A stretch of 64,000 bases of DNA from Lasiosphaeris hirsuta (Eukaryota; Ascomycota; Sordariomycetes; Sordariales; Lasiosphaeriaceae), in assembly GCA_030549175.1 (NCBI GenBank), contig JAUKUA010000001.1, positions 4,650,001 to 4,714,000 on the forward strand, written 5' to 3'. Below the pieces are notes generated by a model. It saw only the letters and a program-made list of their open reading frames with translations, was not told where the DNA came from and did no database searches. Positions 37,007 through 49,118 of this stretch are shown here, in pieces (position 1 is the first letter of the stretch; every line of letters starts with the position of its first letter). A program made the translations under genes and the position numbers.

Positions 37007-38396
37007 ATGACACTATATCCTTGGCGACACGAGACGCCAATGACCCTAAGCATTGTGTTCTTGATAGCAGTACGGGTTCGTCATGCCCTCGGCGCGGCGC
37101 GTCGCGCAGCTTTTCCCGTGGCCTTACCAATTACCGGCATCCAGGTTGATCCTACTGTCGCTAGGCGTAATGGCTCCTTCATGAAGAGTGTGCCGGCCAA
37201 GATCGGGACACTGCCGCAGGACATTGTCATACTTCCCTGGCCATAAGTAACACTACCATGAACGCAATCGAATACCAAGAGTCTGTATTGATCGCCAGTC
37301 AGAGAACTGAATAACACATACGTATACGACGAGAATTCGGACTACGGCTCTTCGAGTATATTCGATGAGGAGATATGTAAGGTCAGGAGAGGGAGCTACT
37401 TCCGAGAGACCGACTCCACCTCATTTTTAAAGTTCTGACCTTGTCTCTGCCGGCGGCGCCCCCCCCCCCCCCCCCCTCCCAAGAGATCAGCACCCCGGGC
37501 ACCGAGCTGGGCATCCCCAAGCTCCTTTCGACAAGCCTTGCCGGCACTGAGCACATGGCTCTCGGATCTACCAGCCTCGTAACAATACCAATTAGTATCC
37601 CTAGATGGATCTATCGTCCTGGGCGGCTACGACCGTGCAAAGATCATCGGGAGAAACTTCAGTCAACCTCTTGATTATATCGAGGATACGGGGTGCTGGA
37701 CGGCCATCATGGTTACCGTTGCTGATTTCCTTGTCAATCTCCAAAACGGAACCGACGTCAGTTTGATGCCTCACAACTCCGCCATACCATGCTGTATCGT
37801 CCCACAGCGACAACTACTGTGGGGGGTGCCACGTGTGCTCTTGGATACATTTGAGAATACCGTCTAGATGGAGAGCATCGGCCCGACTCTACAATACCAC
37901 CACCACCACTATCACCATATAAGCGAGTGCAGCCCATTTAAACCATTGTCTAGGCCTAAAAGCTGATGTGGATTATTGTAGTTTTGACGGCGATCTCACC
38001 TTGGTACTCAGCAGTACCCTTCAAGTTCGGGTGCAAAACAGCCATTTTCTGACCCCATTTGTTGATGTAGACAGGAATGGGTCCAGGATCATCACCGATT
38101 CAAAGCGAGCGCTGTTGATGAACGGCGTGGCCGACCAAGCAACGCTGGGTCGGTATTTCTCGACATCGGCCTATCTAATAGTTGACCACGACCGAAACAA
38201 ATTCACCATGTGGCAAGCTAACCCGTCAACCAAAGGTGATTTGGTTGTCGTGTCATCCAAATCTGACGAGGATGAGAACTGCGATGGTGGAAGCAGTGAT
38301 AATAACACTGGCCTTAGCCCGGACTTGGAACTCATTTGCCGCAATATCTCTTCGAACTTGGAAATGGCTGCAGTCATTATTATTTTAGGGGTATGA
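37007..38396 (+). pseudogene. Aspartic-protease-like (A1 fold) pseudogene
   Basis: Fragments of a secreted, pepsin-like fungal protein in correct order but broken frames. A hydrophobic start (MTLSIVFLIAV, 37040) is followed by PVTGIQVDP-like and GTLPQDIVILPWP segments. Next, ELNNTYVYDEN (37303) can be reached only by using ATAAGT at 37243 as a donor, apparently a mutated GTAAGT. CKVRRGSYF is followed by TGA (about 37435), a 19-C tract, then TPGTELGIPKLLSTSLAGTE. Near 37605 the frame jumps straight to GSIVLGGYDRAK, losing what would be some 60-100 residues. PCCIVPQRQLLW runs on to TAG near 37865. The C-terminal part FDGDLTLVLSSTLQVRV to TLGRYFSTSAYLIVDHD is clean. The canonical D-[ST]-G catalytic motifs are not visible, so the ancestor may itself have been non-catalytic. 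Confidence 0.7.
37459..37477. repeat. Poly-C tract, 19 nt
   Basis: Nineteen consecutive C residues inside the protease pseudogene, at a point where the reading frame changes. Confidence 0.9.
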
Positions 38397-38454
38397 AAGC
38401 ATTAATCAGTATCATCTACCTCCAGAAAACAAAACCACTCTCTCCTTCCTCCAT

Positions 38455-38470
38455 CCCCCCCCCCCCCCCC
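38455..38470. repeat. Poly-C tract, 16 nt
   Basis: Sixteen C residues followed closely by an eight-A run, just downstream of the exchanger stop codon. Confidence 0.9.
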
Positions 38471-38505
38471 ACCTCCCCAAAAAAAAACCCAAAAAAGGCT
38501 CGCCC

Positions 38506-40569
38506 TCACGTCTCAATCCCATCGCCCACCATACTCGCCTCGCGGACGCCGGGATAGAAAAAGGCGCCGAGGGCGATGATGACGTAGGCCGACAGCAGGA
38601 GGGCGCCCTCGAGATAGTTGCTGCGGCCATCCAGCACTAGGAACTGCACGACAAAGACGCTCGCAAACACGCAGACGGTCTCGAAGAGCGTAAAGAACAA
38701 GCTCATCTCCTTGCCCATGCCCCAGCCCATCATGACGACCACGGGCGTGACGAGCAGCGCGATCTGGATGGTGCTCCCCAGCGCCACGGCCAGCGCCAAG
38801 TCCATCTTGTTCTGGAGCACCACTCGCACCGCCGTCACCTGCTCGGCCGCGTTGCCAATGATGGGCAGCAGGATCAGGCCGATGAAGGCCTCGGAAAGGG
38901 CGACTGACGAGGACGACGACGGGGCTAGGAGTCCGTCAATGGATGAGACCATGAACTCGGCGCAGAGGGCGATGAGGCATGTGCATGTGAAGAGGAGCAG
39001 GATGGATATGGTGAGGGAGGGGCGCGGTGCCGTTGGCTCGTTCTCGCCGGTCATGCTGTCGTCGTCTTCGTTGGGCGGGCTGTCATCGAAGGGGATCGGC
39101 ACAAAAGGCGGCACGAAGGGCGGAACGGGGTTACGAGTGACGACTCGGAAGCGGGTCGGCTGGTGGGGATGATGAGGCAGTATGCTACGCGGAAGCAGAT
39201 CGGCTGCCGCAGTTGTGGCGGTCGGGGGGGCGGAGGAGTAGGGGTTCGGAGGCGGCACACCAAAAGACCGGAGAAGCAAGGGCCCTTCTTGGCGGGCTGG
39301 TTGCATCGATGGATCCGGGGCGGCAGCTGTAGATCCTACGGCACCCTCTTGGATAGGAGAGGATGGCTGGCTCTGTCTTGTGGTGTTGCTTTGGCCCGCC
39401 CCGATCCTCCGCAAGTTGAAGTATTGAGCAGCAGGGCCGGGAGTGGACACTCTCTCGATGACGTGCTGGGGCGTCGCCTGGTACAAGTAGGCATGCGACT
39501 TGAGCTGGAATATCAAGTACAAGATGTACACCAACAACAAGATTACGCTCGTGCCGCGACTCAGCTTGAGGACCCCCTTGTCGGCCATGGACATGTTTGC
39601 GAACGAGGCGTGGAATGCCGTCGGCAGCATGAGGCTGACCACGCTCAGGGATAGCAGAGAGGCGCTCATCCGGGTGACAGTACTGTTATATACTTGCTCG
39701 CGGAAGCGCAATCCTCCCCAGAGGAAGCACATGCCCAGGATCAGGACGAGGGTTGCGAGAAGAGAACCAACGATGGCTGCCTGTACGATGCGGATGTGAT
39801 TCTTGGTGAGTGCCAAGCTATTTTTTGCCGAGGAATCATGCGTTAGCGAGTCGTCTCCAAGAGTCACCTGGATCGGGGATGAGCTTACCTGAAGATGATG
39901 AACTCCACGGCGTTTCCAAACGTCACGTTGAGTAGAGCCCCCCAGGTGTATCCTAGGCGGTGCGCGATGCTTTCGGTGGCGTAGCTGAGGAGGGCTGCGA
40001 GGGGAATGATGGCCATGGCATTCATGGCAAAGACCATGCCAGCAGACAGTCCAACCGCATCTGGTAGAGAAAAGAAGAGGTCAGCAACAGCTTGAGCGAA
40101 GCTTGATAGCAAAGCGAAGGTATACTCACGGACAACAATGCCCACTGGCACAAATACCAGGAGGACGTTGATAGCACTCGAAGTCAGGATCCCCCAGATT
40201 GCGAGGAAGAAGGCGGCCACCATGTTCGGCCTTCTGGCTCGGATGCCGCTGGGTCCATGCTCATTGGCCGTCGGAAGGACGCTCTCGCTATTGCTATTAC
40301 TTTGGAATGCTCCGGGTTGTGCCGACGGCGTCAAAGGTGATGTACCATGGGCCCCAACCCTTGCCCAAGCCTTGATACGATCTGGGCGCAACTTGTTAGA
40401 AAATCCAGAGCAACAAGGTATTGTGGCATATTGCCGACTTACGCATCTCAAAGTCTTGATATCGACCACTGTTGGCTCTGGCGTGAGGTAAGGTCTTGCA
40501 ACTGCAGCAACTTGGATGTATTTGCACTTGAGGAATCGATGGGTGGGCGTAAAAACGACAAGTGTTCAT
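38506..40569 (-). CDS. Ca2+/H+ exchanger, CAX/Vcx1 family
   Basis: Vacuolar-type cation/proton antiporter that moves cytosolic Ca2+ into the vacuole (family role). Exons in coding order: 40569-40443, 40381-40130, 40060-39889, 39817-38506; introns of 61, 69 and 71 nt; 620 residues. Joins restore [24 protein letters not shown] and [19 protein letters not shown]. The first alpha-repeat motif GNAVEFIIF and the second [10 protein letters not shown] carry the conserved acidic residues; the usual His of the second motif (GNAAEH) reads Gln. The two halves are separated by an unusually long hydrophilic loop of about 150 residues (roughly 310-460), rich in Pro, Ser and Asp (for example [13 protein letters not shown]). 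This matches the larger fungal CAX type. The N-terminal 60 residues are polar and could be autoinhibitory (inference). Confidence 0.92.
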
Positions 40570-42430
40570 CTTTGTCGTTTGCCGGTGATGTGGTTTGTTG
40601 GACTTGGTCCGAGGTAGGCGGTCAAGTAATACTCATGTAACCGTGAGCAAAAATCATAAGTGAGTACTAAAGTTGGATGCCACCTCACTGAGCCGAGAGA
40701 CTGAACCTCCTATGAAATAGTAGCCGGACAATCCTTGCCGAATCCAGTTGCCATTAAGAAAAACCCAGTAAGCCAGATATTAATCTTTGGTGGTTTACAC
40801 AATTGACATGAGATAACGTTGCGTGTTTTCTACTACTACCTAGTCATCGTCGTTGAAGAGATGTTTTGCTTGGGCGACCAAGACGCTACCACTGCACGGG
40901 TCTTGTACCCGGAGCGTGATGGGAAACCTACGAGCCCTTTTGTAATGCCGCCTGGTTGTGCTGAAAGAAAGAAAGAACCAAATTTCAATGGTTTGGTAGT
41001 GCTATTTTATGACAGACAGGGGAATCGTGACTGCATGCGAGCACATGTGGACAAGTCGTATGGACACAACGCACCATCGCAGGAATGCATCGTGTGATGA
41101 CATTGGAGAATAGAACAACCAAGGCAAGATACCTAAGGTAGGTACACGTAGCTATCTATCCCTCCTTGAATGTCTTCAAGAATGACTTGATTCCCAACAT
41201 GTGGTAAAGTGTTACCGCCTCGAGCCGCCGGCACACCCGGCACACTCTATGGCCTTTCCGACCCCATCTCAACACGCGCAAGAAGCTATCACAACTTGGG
41301 AATACAAGTAGCCAACACTGATAAGACCCTTTCAGCCGACTCACCAAAGTCAACCACCGCCGAAACTCCAAAGTCCACCCGCCTCCCGGCCGGGTGATTT
41401 TGCGCTGGGTTGTTCAACGCTAGATTCACTGCCGAGTTGTTGGGGCAGAGTCAGGCAAGGGACTGGATGGAGTCTCCCAGCCCCCCGACCCCGCGACGAC
41501 GCGCCCAGATTCTTCGAATACCTCAAGCTCGATCACGATGAAGCGCCATCACTATCCTTGTCAAACAGCTGGAAGATCTGTCTGATTCTCTTACCCTGCA
41601 GGCCACGCAGCATTTGGGATAGCTGCTGGTAGTCCATACTATGCCTCTTGGTCTTGCTGCCAAGATGTCACGGATTCGCCTGTCGCTGCGGCGTGGCCAC
41701 AGCAGATGTGTTGTTTCAGTCCGGGCCAACCGAGAGTGTCGGGTAGTAGCTCTCGACAAAATGGCCCTCCCTCCCCCCTGGGAAAAGAGAGAGGGGATCA
41801 TGGTTCTAAATAACCTTGGAAGCAGACTGGGACCCGGTTTGTGCTGCATGTGTTGGCGTGGGCAGCCTGGCTGACATGTTGGACACGGATGGTGATCGAG
41901 CGGGATTGATCAATGCAGGAGCAGTAAAGAAATACGTCAAGTCATTGCAGTCATGGAAGGAACAACACGTCGGTCTGCTTTGTTAAGGTACCTATGACAT
42001 CGCCCAGTCCGCTATTGGCTCACCCAAGCACCCCCGATGGGCTCTGTCCGGCTTTCTCCCTCTTCTTACCTTCCTCCCTTGGAACGCCCTCCCCTCACCC
42101 TCGCCCCCTAAACTGGGGCTTGGGGCAACAGACCGACCATAGAACTCTTGACTTGACTTGCCAATGCAGTACGAGCGTGATCTATCTGGGGGAATTTTCT
42201 TGTTAAATGTAGTGCAAGTCGGCTGGCTGTATTTGATTCTTGGGAGCTCACATGGATATGCGGGCCCTGGCCTGGGCTGCGGCTTTGAATTCAAACAGCT
42301 TCCGGCACTTTCTGTGAATTCCAGAACAGCCTCCTTTCCTCATTTCTCCCCCCAGTGGTGACCCAAGGCTACCTCTCCTCCACTGTGACATTGCTGCTGC
42401 TCCTGCCGATTTCTGTTATTCCGCGTTTAC

Positions 42431-42470
42431 CCGCATGGACCTGCATGGATCCGCATGGACCCGCATGATA
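42431..42470. repeat. 10-bp tandem repeat, 4 copies
   Basis: Units CCGCATGGAC, CTGCATGGAT, CCGCATGGAC, CCGCATGATA. Not coding. Confidence 0.85.
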
Positions 42471-42837
42471 TGCGGGTGTCAGTGTATCATAGGATCGGGG
42501 CCTGGGGTGTCTGCGCCCGTAGGAGGTCCTTCCCGAAACATCAGGGCTGCTCTCGCCTCGTTTGAATTAGGTACCTTGATCAAGTGGGCCACGACACGGC
42601 TGAGCTACTCTCGCCTTTCTCGTTGACTACCGTAATCAACCTAGAAGTGGCCCACACCAGTGTGCTCTTGCTCTCCCGAGAATTACTCGAACAAAGTCTC
42701 AAGGCACAGAGGCCCCCTACGTCCTAGCACCTCTCGAGCTAGGTGTGGTTATTATCCTGGCACCGTTGCTTCTCTCACACCTCTCTACTCCTTGCCTTGC
42801 CTCGCCTCACTTCAACCACTCGCCTCTCCTCCACTGG

Positions 42838-42890
42838 CCGCTCGCCGCTCGCCGCTCGCCGCTCGCCCCTCGCCCCTCGCCCCTCCGCCC
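42838..42890. repeat. 7-bp tandem repeat (CCGCTCG/CCCCTCG)
   Basis: About seven heptamers: four CCGCTCG units grade into CCCCTCG units. Upstream of the 43072 gene, pyrimidine-rich like many fungal promoters. Confidence 0.85.
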
Positions 42891-43071
42891 CTGAAAACTC
42901 GAGGCACCACATTGCGTCTTGTACCGGGTCATCCGCTGAGGGAGCTAGCCCGCTGAGCTCCTTCGTTCTCCATCCACACACATAGGCTGTTGGCATCAAA
43001 TTTCTCACCGACGCCTCGAAATCCCTAGAAAGTCCCTGCGATTTTCAACAGCGTTAGACCTAACTCTCAAG

Positions 43072-45119
43072 ATGGGTTCACATCCGTCGGAACGTCCATC
43101 AGCGATCGACCTTGTTCGCGGTGACTTGGATAGGTTTTGGACTATTCGGCCACGACACTCCCCATCGAACGATGACCCAAAAACTCTCGTTTCTATCCCC
43201 AAAGAGAGCGGTCTTGTCTACGTTAGTCCCGATTTCCATCCCGCTACTGATCTTGCTCCCTCGAAAGCCAGGAAGCAAGATCTTCCGGAGGAGATGCTGG
43301 AAGGTGTGTTCAGTAGCTCTTGGGGTCCAGAAGTTCGCTCGTCAAAAGGTTTTAAAACACTTACCTCTGACCAAACACCCAGAACCGCCAGGGGAAATGA
43401 AGCACACCTGCCCAAGGAAGTAACGCAAGTCAACCACTCCGATAATGACTCTGGCTTTCATTCCTCATCGGACGCCATACCTCAATCGCGAAAGCAAATT
43501 GGGTCGAAGAGCTCTCGGCACGGCAACCAGGCGAATCCTCCACATGGCACTCTTGGGCCGGTCACTTCTACACTCGGTAGATCGAAGGCCGCTGGTACCG
43601 CAAAGAACGCCTAACCCCAAGCGAATAAGGCATTATCCACACTCCCAAAGGCAGGTAAGCGCAAAAGCACTGCGCATATGGATACGGACGATGAATACCA
43701 GCTAGGCGGCCACAAAAAGCGCAGTGCCGTGAGTTCCAAGCCGCAGAAAGCTGTTAGGACGACAGCCAAGCCATCTGTGCTCCCCGTAAAGACATCTCAC
43801 GCTTACATGAGAAGGGATCAGGCTGATGTTGCAGCGACCAACGAGGCCACCAACACGGCAAATTCTAAGCCAAAGCCCGTAGAATATCCGCCTGCAGAGA
43901 AGCCTCGTCAGCCTCGTCCGCCTCATCCGCACAACGAAAAGTCCTCGAGAATGAGGCCGCAATATCAGGACAAAATAATTGAAGCAAACCAAGATCTTGA
44001 GCTAAATCGGATTATGGGAGACCAGAAGAGTGTCAGCAAGCCGAAAACAACGGACCCAGTTGCAGTTGCGGTATCGACTTCTCTCTTTGTATGGCAAACT
44101 GATACCACTACCGGCGGGGTCAATGGTGATATCACAATCACAGTCTACAGAGAGGATCTCACGTCCAGCCCATTGCCCCAGGGCCACGGAGGCGGTGCAA
44201 GCACCAGCGTCACCCTTCTGTATTTGACGGAAAAGAAGTCGCTTCTTGGGGCCCCTGAAGCACGGCGAAAGAGAAAGACCATGCAGTCTTCTCGTCCTTT
44301 CAGTCCCCTTGTCCTGAACCCGCCGGTAGACAGAAATTTGGCATACCAGCGAGCCGAAGGCCATGGCAACGCTGACGATTTACTCCCCGAGAACATTCGG
44401 AAGAGGGCGACAGCAGATGACCCGCCGCCGACGATCTTGCATAAGATTGTTTCGGTATGCTTCCATCCCCGGTGTTTCCCTTCTCTCTCTTATTGATCTC
44501 TCTTGTTGATTTGTGGTTCTAGATCCTGCATCGCTCCCTGAAATCGAAGGAAGATGCTATTTGGGACATCGAAAACGAATACAAAGAAAATGCATCGCGA
44601 CTGCTCCGAAGTATGAATACGCGGCACGGCGCCGAAAAGTTGGAGACAGAGAAGGCCCATCGGAAGGCGTCACATGTGATCCTTGAGACCTTCACTGAGG
44701 CCGGGGAGGCATTCACAGGCTTTATCAACGACCTCCGAGCTATACACGTCAGGAACACTCTAGTCGCAGTAAAACGCACTAGCCTTCTCGAAAAGCTTGG
44801 TCTCTTGCGCCGCTTGTGTGAGACAACAAGTCAGCAGGGCTCGAATATATATGAAGAGGAGTCAGAAAGCGAGGAGGAAGAGCTAATCGAAGAGTTTCAA
44901 ACCAAGCTCTTGGAAATGGCAAAACTCCCTGACGAAATGGAAGATCCTTTTGGCGCGCCCGAGGATGACACGCTTCAGGAGATCTGCGCCGAGGCCGAGA
45001 AGCTGCTCAACGAACCTTCCAAGTTGGCCCATGAGTCTGAGCACCATGGCAACACGTTGTATGATTTTATGGAAGGCGCTGTCGACAGCTTGATTAGGTT
45101 TAAAACCCAGCTGGCCTAG
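43072..45119 (+). CDS. Uncharacterised protein with charged helical C-terminal domain
   Basis: I do not recognise this protein. Model: 43072-43594, 43655-44454, 44523-45119; 639 residues. The N-terminal two-thirds is low-complexity, rich in Ser, Pro, Lys and Arg, likely disordered, and has basic patches (HKKRSAV, ARRKRK) that could act in nuclear targeting (inference). The last 200 residues look alpha-helical: SLKSKEDAIWDIENEYKENA, a heptad-like stretch around LETEKAHRKASHVILETF, and an acidic run EEESESEEEELIEEF. The intron at 44455-44522 is clear (GTATGC, TTCTAG). The one at 43595-43654 (GTACCG...GGCAG, 60 nt) is proposed because it removes a lone in-frame TAA at 43612. The alternative is a true nonsense mutation. 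Confidence 0.65.
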
Positions 45120-47058
45120 GGGAAGCCAGCCTCTAGAAACACGCCTACAACGAACCATGTTGGTATTGACGGGTTCTCGGAGGAGGAATGAGCTCTTTCC
45201 CACTTGATCCGAACAGTTTGCCCTGGGGAATGGAAGAGACTTCGGGTGCATGGAGATACTTGTACAAGATCCGGGCTTAATTGGTTCAATCATAGTGAGG
45301 CCAGGTGAATAGCCGCAGGGACAAACCGAGAATATACAGGGTGCTTTTAGCGATTTATTTTGTGACACCGTCTTTGTGAATGGCCTCCTTGCCGAGACTC
45401 ACAAACTCTTGGAGTATAACGTGAATGCCATGATGAAGACTCCAAAGTACTAGCTAGAACTCATTTTATATTTTCAGCAGTTAGGATAAGAGGGGGTTTA
45501 TGTCAAAGTCAATGGCATAGCTATCTACCTGGGCAGGTAGAGATATTTCGAGAGGCAGTTGGCACCAGCCAACAGACTGAACACACACCGTGAGCACCGC
45601 GCATTGCTCCCAGTACCAGGGTGGAGCAAAAATACCTAAAAGGGAGAAGCCAAAAGGGCCTATTTAATATGGGAATCCCCGGGGATTTGAACTCTCCCTT
45701 CCTCAGTCAAAGCAAGTCACCTGCATCCCCCTTTCTTGAAGACAAGGGCTCGGAGGCAACTGGCTAATTTGATGCAATTTTGATACTTGAATGGCCACTG
45801 CTGATGGAGTTCGTTACGGTCTATAGGTAGGTATGCTCCTCTGCTGCATTCGGACCAACCGGATCCATCACAGTAGTTCGGGGAGGCCATTTCGGCGAGT
45901 CAGAAAAACAAGGTTGAGAGATCCCGGGTACCCGAGAGCTACTTTGGCTAGAACTTGAAGCATATCTCTGGGTTGTGGCTTGGCTGGGCGTTGCGCTGGC
46001 GGCTAACAGCCAGCTTTCTCGCCAGTGACGCAAGCCTGTCTTGCCAAACATACACAAACGGAGGTTTATCGCATCACCAGCGAGGAATATGCTTGCCAAT
46101 GGCTACCCACCTTGTGCCTCGCATGCTTTACCATAGGTGGACGCACTGATTCTCTGCAAATCATCGGGGTGTGTGTCGGGGGGGGGGTTGGGGATCAGGG
46201 CTGTGTACCCGATACTTTGGCATCCTGTGTTAAGGACTGTTGCACGAGTGAAACCTACTTTGCTGCAATCCGACAGAAGTACTGGAATTTGCCTCGGCTT
46301 GCCATGCGCTGTGCACGTTGTGCACCCGTTCCCTCGCAACACCAATTATTCGAAAGCTGTAGCTACAATCGAATCTACCCTCCGCTCCTTCGTGCGTTGA
46401 ACTGCCCGATTGGTAAAGGCTGGCATTTTGGCATGAGCGAGGCAATAGAAGTCGGAAGCAAACCCCCGCATCACCGATACCCAACGGACGTGCTCACTCT
46501 GGGCATAGGTCACCACTGGAAGGGCTTGATTTAGCCTCCAGCAGGTCGAGTCCATCCAGCCTCTGGCCGACGGGCGGCATTGCGTACCCCCAGCGAGTAC
46601 GCTACGACTACCTATTCCACTGTCGGTGACGTCTCTGCGCACCACCCAAGCGGTCCATCAAATCCGGATACTCCTTGTCTATTATGAAAGGGGGCATATT
46701 CTGATTCTCTTGAGCCATTCTGCCTGCTCATTTTGCTCTACGAGCGCTTGTATTGGCACATTGCCATTGTTCCTGGGATCCTTTTCGCGCATATTAGAAC
46801 CCCCGAGTCGAGCCCGCTGCCATGTCTGCAGGTGCTATTCAGGCCCTCCACAATAGGTAGGCGGGCGTCCTTGTTTTAAGAAATTGCGGGGTTCTTCAAC
46901 ACCCAAAACCTCTTTGACTCTTCTGCCTCGCTCGTCGCACATTTTCTTCCCCGCAACCCCACCACAGCAGAGGCAACGAGGCAGCCCATCGATGCCAACT
47001 TCTGCGTGATCCAAGTTGTATTTCATCCCCTGCTCAGCGATAAACTCGTGCGGTCATA
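45120..47058. other. Gene-free stretch
   Basis: No supported ORF, apart from a possible first exon of the downstream peptidase near 46821. Contains a 10-G tract at 46178-46187. Confidence 0.4.
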
Positions 47059-48740
47059 GTGGCCTCAGAGCTAACAGGCAAGGCGAAAAGGGATCGTTCG
47101 TTCTCGAAGCCGCGCGACGAGAGCGCACCCCTCACCAGCCGACCAACCCGACAGCTTGAACTCGCCCTCCGGCCCGCCGCCGTTACATCCCCCACATCCT
47201 CCCGCGACTACGAGCCCAGAAATCCCCCTCCGACCGCCCCCCATTCCCCATCCGCCACGCCGTCCGAATCAACCCTCGGGGTCGCGAGGAGAAAGATGCC
47301 GTTCCGGCAGCGAGTCGCAAGGCATTTTGGAGACACCGTGAGCCCCGATTTCGATTCAGTCAGCAGCCCCAACTCGGCCGAATCCCTTGAAAGTCACAGC
47401 ACCAAGCAGGCAGCCAAGATGGCACCCCGCGAGGTTGCAAAAGTCGTCGAGGGTGTCGCGGTCAAGGGGGACCCGAGCTCCGGTTCTCTCGAGCTCAAAT
47501 CTCCCGCTCGGTGCCCAAACCCCTCTCAGAAGTCTAAGAAGGGTTCGGAACCGCAAGTTGCGGCTGTCAACAAAAAATCCACCCTTGCTGCCAACAAGGT
47601 CGTGAAGCCCGCAGCTCGCCGCAGGGCTGCCCGTGACAGCAAGACCAACAACCTGACAAAAGGCCTACATATTTGGGATAACATTCGTGCCGGCCAGCGC
47701 GTTACGAGAAGTGCCAAGCTGACAATGCAACTGCTACAGCTGTCCCCTTCGACGCCGTACCTGTCATGTAGGTCATGGGCCTCCTTTCCTGGGATTTCCT
47801 CGCTAACTAACTTAACACTGATAGACTTTGACATTCTTCGTATGTTGTCATTACAAAAGCGCTTGGACTTTCGAGGTCGACTAACTTGCTTGTAGTGACG
47901 GGTGACGATATCAAGTCTTTGCGACAAGACTGGTTGACTGACAATGTATGTTGGCATCGACTTCTTGATTGCTTCGGATGCTAATGGTGAACAGAACATC
48001 GCCTTTTGGGAAGAGTATGCTGGGCCAGCTTCCACATCGCATGCCTCACGCCATTCCCCAATCTCCCGCTCCGTCTCACCTGCATCTGATATTTTTGCCC
48101 GCGGTATTTCCGGCCAACCAACGCTGACATTTCTTGTCCCAGATGGCTCGAGCGGGAGGTTCTGCCAAAGTACCCTGAGGCTCGCATTATTCTTCTCCGA
48201 CCTAGTATGACGTTCCTCTTGATGCAGTCTCTCGATGTTAAGGGGATCGGGAGTGCTCTCCCCAACTTCACCAAGGTCACCCATATTTTCCTCCCGGTCA
48301 ACGATAGCCGGGATAGGGAGCGTGCTGATGGTGGTTCCCATTGGTCCCTTCTCCTCGTCTCGGTCATTGACGGAGTGGCCTTTCACTACGACTCTCTTGG
48401 CGGTGCCAACTTCTTCGAGGCGCAGAAATGCGCCGACCGTCTCGGCAAGGTGCTGGGGATGCCCCTCCGGTTCCACCAGATGGAGGATTGCCCTCAACAA
48501 GAGAACAGCAGCGACTGTGGAGTATTTGTCTGCATCTTGATGCGTCACCTCCTTATTAAGCGGCTCCTCAACGCCAACGCAAACGAGAAGGTCTCCATGT
48601 CTATGGCCAACAAGATGATTGACAGCCATGGCGGGCGAAAGGAAATGCTGAAGATTATCGAGTCGCTGCGCAAGGAGGGTGAGCGGCGACGTAGTGCGAG
48701 CCCCTTCACCTCCTCGCACACACCGCCTCGCATCGAATAG
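47059..48740 (+). CDS. C48-family cysteine peptidase, SENP8/NEDP1-like (start uncertain)
   Basis: Ubiquitin-like-protein protease of the Ulp/SENP clan, nearest in pattern to SENP8/NEDP1, which processes and removes NEDD8/Rub1 (inference from motif spacing). Exons: ?-47767, 47825-47839 (15 nt), 47896-47945, 47995-48014 (20 nt), 48143-48740. Joins give YFDILLTGDDIKSLRQDWL, then TDNNIAFWEEWLEREVLP. Catalytic His is in GGSHWSLLLVS, Asp in HYDSLGG, Gln in CPQQENS, and Cys in SSDCGVFVC. An N-terminal extension of about 230 residues is basic, Ser/Pro-rich and probably disordered. The frame opens with GTG at 47059, so the true start is an ATG at 47296 or an upstream exon; ATGTCTGCAG before a GTGCTA donor at 46821 would join in phase. 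The C-terminal 45 residues are Lys/Arg-rich. Confidence 0.82.
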
Positions 48741-49118
48741 GGGGAAAGGGAAATTGTAATAGGAACGGCGTTGGAATGGCTGGGTAGATGGCCGGATTTA
48801 ATCGATGGGGACATCTGGGAGTACGATCAAAGGAGGGAAGCGAGCTACAAGAGGCCTCTAAAGGAGGAAGAAAGGCGTTGCATATTGCCAGAATGGCGTT
48901 GCGGAGTTGTCTGGAGGCGTTAGGCTGATCAAGTACCCCCTTCACGTGGTTGTATGTTATGCGAGATTTCGTTGCCGCTTTTCAGTCTGTGATTTGCTGC
49001 ATTTCGCGGCTGGAATTGGCTGCGTCGAGATTGTCCATCATGATAATCTCAACCACTAAGGATTCATCGGGCAACAGACAGCTTGGTTTGATGAAACTTG
49101 TTATAGTCAGCGTCTGAT
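48741..49118. other. Convergent 3' spacer
   Basis: 3' sides of the peptidase and Slx9-like genes. No ORF of interest. Confidence 0.5.

Larger units (their letters stand above)
40570..43071. other. Gene-free stretch
   Basis: No supported ORF in 2.5 kb between two divergent genes. A 92-codon frame at 40819-41097 has no motif. Holds two short tandem repeats listed separately. Confidence 0.45.

Noticed and set aside
45670..45715. T-arm-like sequence (GATTTGAACTC on the plus strand)
   Set aside because: The bases flanking the GTTCAAATC loop on the minus strand do not pair, and no A box is present at the right distance.
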